64,000 nt of DNA, from assembly GCA_028715725.1 (NCBI GenBank), contig JAQURG010000001.1, positions 124,001 to 188,000 on the forward strand, given 5' to 3'. This DNA comes from Methylococcales bacterium (GTDB lineage Bacteria; Pseudomonadota; Gammaproteobacteria; Methylococcales; Methylomonadaceae). The position numbers were made by a program, and so were the translations under genes. Below the pieces are notes generated by a model. That model saw only the letters and a list, made by a program, of their open reading frames with translations. It was not told the DNA's origin and made no database searches. Of this stretch, positions 61,746 through 64,000 are shown in pieces. Positions within the stretch are counted from its first letter, which is position 1, and each line of letters begins with the position of its first letter.

Positions 61746-63137
61746 ATGAGCCCAGCAAATCCAACAACCTTATCGTCAAGAAAAGATGCCTTAAGCATTT
61801 TTCAGGCAGGCATCGCCGCCGCCGACCCTTATCAGGCCGTTAAAAAATGTTTATTTGCAGATGACGGACAGTTAGAAATCTTGTTAAATCTGGATAGTAA
61901 AGCTCAAAAGCGTACAGGCAAATGGTCAAAAGTCCATCTTATTGCTTTTGGTAAAGCTGCCTGCGCCATGGCAAAAGCATCTCAGGAAATTATTCCAGCA
62001 CACCTGCTGGCTGATTTTGGCATTGCTGTAACCAACTATGAAAATGTAACCACAGTTGAACATGTTGAGGTCATCGGCGCCTCGCATCCGCTGCCCGATG
62101 AAGCCGGCCTTAATGCAGCCCTTAAGTGTGCCGATCGGATAAGCCATGCGCAAGAAGGCGAGCTGGTTTTGGTATTGGTGAGCGGCGGCGGTTCAGCGCT
62201 TATCCCCTGCCCTGTCGACTCGATTACTCTGCAAGAAAAGATTGCCACTACCGATTTGCTGCTCGCCTGCGGTGCGACCATCAACCAGATTAACTGTGTA
62301 CGCAAACATTTATCACAGTTAAAGGGAGGCGGCTTGGCAAAGCTGGCGGCACCCGCAGACTTGCATGCGCTTGTTTTATCCGATGTATTAGGCGACGATT
62401 TAAGTGCGATTGCCAGCGGTCCAACCGTACCTGATAATACAACTTACGCTGACGCCATCAATGTCTTCAACAGTAAAGGGATCTGGGACAGGGTTTCCGC
62501 AAACGTTCGGCATCATCTGGAACAGGGCGAGCTGGGCAAAATCCCGGAAACGCCGAAGCCTGGCGACAACGTTTTCAAAAATACCTCGCATACATTGATC
62601 GGCAGCAATGCCATCAGCGTCAACGCAACACTTAAAGCCGCGCAAGATCTGGGCTACGAAGCACAGTTGTACAATAGCCATCTTACCGGCGAAGTAAGAA
62701 ATGAAGCTGAAAAATGGGCTCTTTACGCAAAACACTTAATCGACAAGGGCATCGATAAATCGCTTGCCCTGTTAGCGGGCGGCGAAACTACCGTTACCCT
62801 GAAAGGCAATGGTCGCGGCGGCCGTAATCAGGAAATGGCGCTGGCTTTTGCTATTGCCGCGCAGCGACACAGATTAAACGGCGACTGGGCATTCCTTAGC
62901 GGCGGCACCGATGGCCGCGACGGTCCTACCGATGCGGCTGGCGGCCTCGTTGATCAAGACTCAATTGAACGCATGCTTCTGGCCCGCATAGATCCGGCAG
63001 CTGCACTGGACGACAACGATTCTTACACAGCCTTGCGAAACTCACAGGATTTACTTGATACCGGAGCAACCGGCACCAACGTAGCTGATCTGCAAATATT
63101 ACTTATTCACCCTAATTCTTATAAACACCACTCTTAA
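61746..63137 (+). CDS. gck: Glycerate 2-kinase (MOFRL family)
   Basis: The 463-residue enzyme phosphorylates glycerate to 2-phosphoglycerate. It has the N-terminal DUF4147 domain (AFGKAACAMAKASQ, VSGGGSALIPCP) and the C-terminal MOFRL domain (AGGETTVTLKGNGRGGRNQE, SGGTDGRDGPTDAAGG). It lies between mtdA and glyA, 12 bases before the latter. Confidence 0.94.
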   Translation: MSPANPTTLSSRKDALSIFQAGIAAADPYQAVKKCLFADDGQLEILLNLDSKAQKRTGKWSKVHLIAFGKAACAMAKASQEIIPAHLLADFGIAVTNYENVTTVEHVEVIGASHPLPDEAGLNAALKCADRISHAQEGELVLVLVSGGGSALIPCPVDSITLQEKIATTDLLLACGATINQINCVRKHLSQLKGGGLAKLAAPADLHALVLSDVLGDDLSAIASGPTVPDNTTYADAINVFNSKGIWDRVSANVRHHLEQGELGKIPETPKPGDNVFKNTSHTLIGSNAISVNATLKAAQDLGYEAQLYNSHLTGEVRNEAEKWALYAKHLIDKGIDKSLALLAGGETTVTLKGNGRGGRNQEMALAFAIAAQRHRLNGDWAFLSGGTDGRDGPTDAAGGLVDQDSIERMLLARIDPAAALDDNDSYTALRNSQDLLDTGATGTNVADLQILLIHPNSYKHHS

Positions 63138-63149
63138 TCAGGAGACACA

Positions 63150-64000
63150 ATGTTTAAAAAATCCATGTCCATAGCCGGTTTTGATGATGAGCTGTTCCAG
63201 GCGATGGAAGAAGAGCGTCTGCGTCAGGAAGATCACATCGAATTGATCGCATCGGAAAATTACACCAGCCCGCGTGTAATGGAAGCGCAAGGTTCGCAGT
63301 TAACCAACAAATACGCCGAAGGCTATCCCGGCAAACGGTATTATGGCGGCTGTGAATTTGTTGATAAAGTCGAACAATTGGCTATCGACCGCGCCAAAGC
63401 ATTGTTTGGCGCCGATTATGCAAACGTACAGGCGCACTCAGGCTCCCAGGCCAACATGGCTGTCTTCATGGCATTGATTCAACCGGGCGATACTATATTG
63501 GGTTTAAGTCTGGCTAATGGCGGCCACTTGACGCACGGCGCCAAACCGAACTTTTCCGGCAAAATCTACAATGCCGTTCAATACGGTTTAAAACCTGAAA
63601 CAGGTGAAATTGATTATGATCAGGTTGAAGCATTAGCCCTGGAACACAAACCCAAAATGATCATTGCCGGCTTTTCCGCTTACTCACGCGTTTGGGATTG
63701 GCGACGTTTCAGGGACATTGCCGATAAAGTAGGCGCTTATTTTGTGGTCGATATGGCGCACGTCGCCGGCTTGATCGCAGCCGGTTTATATCCCAATCCG
63801 GTTCCCTTCGCGGACGTTGTCACCAGCACTACGCATAAATCCCTGCGCGGCCCGCGCGGCGGCCTTATCGTATGCAAAAGCAATCCTGAAATAGAGAAAA
63901 AAATAGACTCCAGCATTTTTCCCGGCATACAAGGCGGCCCTTTCATGCACATTATTGCCGCGAAAGCCGTTTCTTTTAAAGAAGCCATGGAACCTGAGTT
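63150..64000 (+). CDS. glyA: Serine hydroxymethyltransferase (3' end outside window)
   Basis: The first 283 codons of GlyA are visible. It makes serine from glycine and methylene-tetrahydrofolate, the entry reaction of the serine cycle. [33 protein letters not shown] and the PLP lysine segment [14 protein letters not shown] are intact. The ATG at 63150 has AGGAG upstream; an internal ATG ([10 protein letters not shown]) five codons later is the alternative. The frame runs off the window. Confidence 0.97.
   Translation, partial: MFKKSMSIAGFDDELFQAMEEERLRQEDHIELIASENYTSPRVMEAQGSQLTNKYAEGYPGKRYYGGCEFVDKVEQLAIDRAKALFGADYANVQAHSGSQANMAVFMALIQPGDTILGLSLANGGHLTHGAKPNFSGKIYNAVQYGLKPETGEIDYDQVEALALEHKPKMIIAGFSAYSRVWDWRRFRDIADKVGAYFVVDMAHVAGLIAAGLYPNPVPFADVVTSTTHKSLRGPRGGLIVCKSNPEIEKKIDSSIFPGIQGGPFMHIIAAKAVSFKEAMEPE

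Overview
This window looks like the chromosome of a gammaproteobacterial methanotroph (order Methylococcales or a close relative). That rests on two things. First, it has a classical gammaproteobacterial tRNA-tuf-secE-nusG-rplKAJL-rpoBC-str-S10-spc-alpha block and gammaproteobacterial envelope genes (bamA, skp, fabZ, lpxA, waaF, waaC). Second, it has a dense set of methylotrophy genes: serine-cycle enzymes, NADP-dependent methylene-tetrahydromethanopterin/tetrahydrofolate dehydrogenase mtdA, and an MxaD-like protein. No insertion sequence, prophage, CRISPR array or integrase was seen. The genus is not determined.

Layout. 1-4.1 kb (+): 3' end of putA, a stand-alone RibD_C-type reductase, a small two-motif CDGSH Fe-S protein, a CYTH protein, a periplasmic TPR protein and the 7Fe ferredoxin fdxA, closed by a bidirectional terminator. 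4.2-35.5 kb (-): one uninterrupted 31-kb informational block. In transcription order it is tRNA-Tyr, tRNA-Gly, tRNA-Thr, tuf, tRNA-Trp, secE, nusG, rplK, rplA, rplJ, rplL, rpoB, rpoC, rpsL, rpsG, fusA, second tuf, the S10 operon, the spc operon including secY and the 37-codon rpmJ missed by the ORF track, and the alpha operon ending in rplQ. Near-consensus promoters can be read before tRNA-Tyr, rpsL and rpsM. An L10-type leader precedes rplJ, and terminator-like hairpins lie after nusG and between rplL and rpoB.

35.7-44.6 kb: gloB (-), then glnE, ilvE, the heptosyltransferases waaF and waaC, an MxaD-like protein with a seven-bladed YVTN propeller, and a 95-residue conserved-looking unknown (+). 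44.8-51.3 kb (-): efp-epmA, then bamA-skp-fabZ-lpxA-rnhB without the usual lpxD and lpxB. epmB and corA lie divergently (+). Together efp, epmA and epmB form the EF-P beta-lysylation system around one short divergent promoter region.

53.7-64 kb: a serine-cycle island. mcl-mtkA-mtkB run leftward; sga-hprA and mtdA-gck-glyA run rightward; mdh lies between them on the minus strand. Together they encode glycine + C1 to serine (GlyA), serine to hydroxypyruvate (Sga), glycerate (HprA), 2-phosphoglycerate (Gck), then malate (Mdh), malyl-CoA (MtkAB) and acetyl-CoA + glyoxylate (Mcl). PEP carboxylase and fch are not in the window. putA (5') and glyA (3') are cut by the window edges.

I found no convincing wholly new system. 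The least explained features are several perfect inverted repeats near methylotrophy, ferredoxin and tRNA promoters, the atypical CDGSH protein, the reduced lpx locus, and the orphan MxaD/propeller pair.
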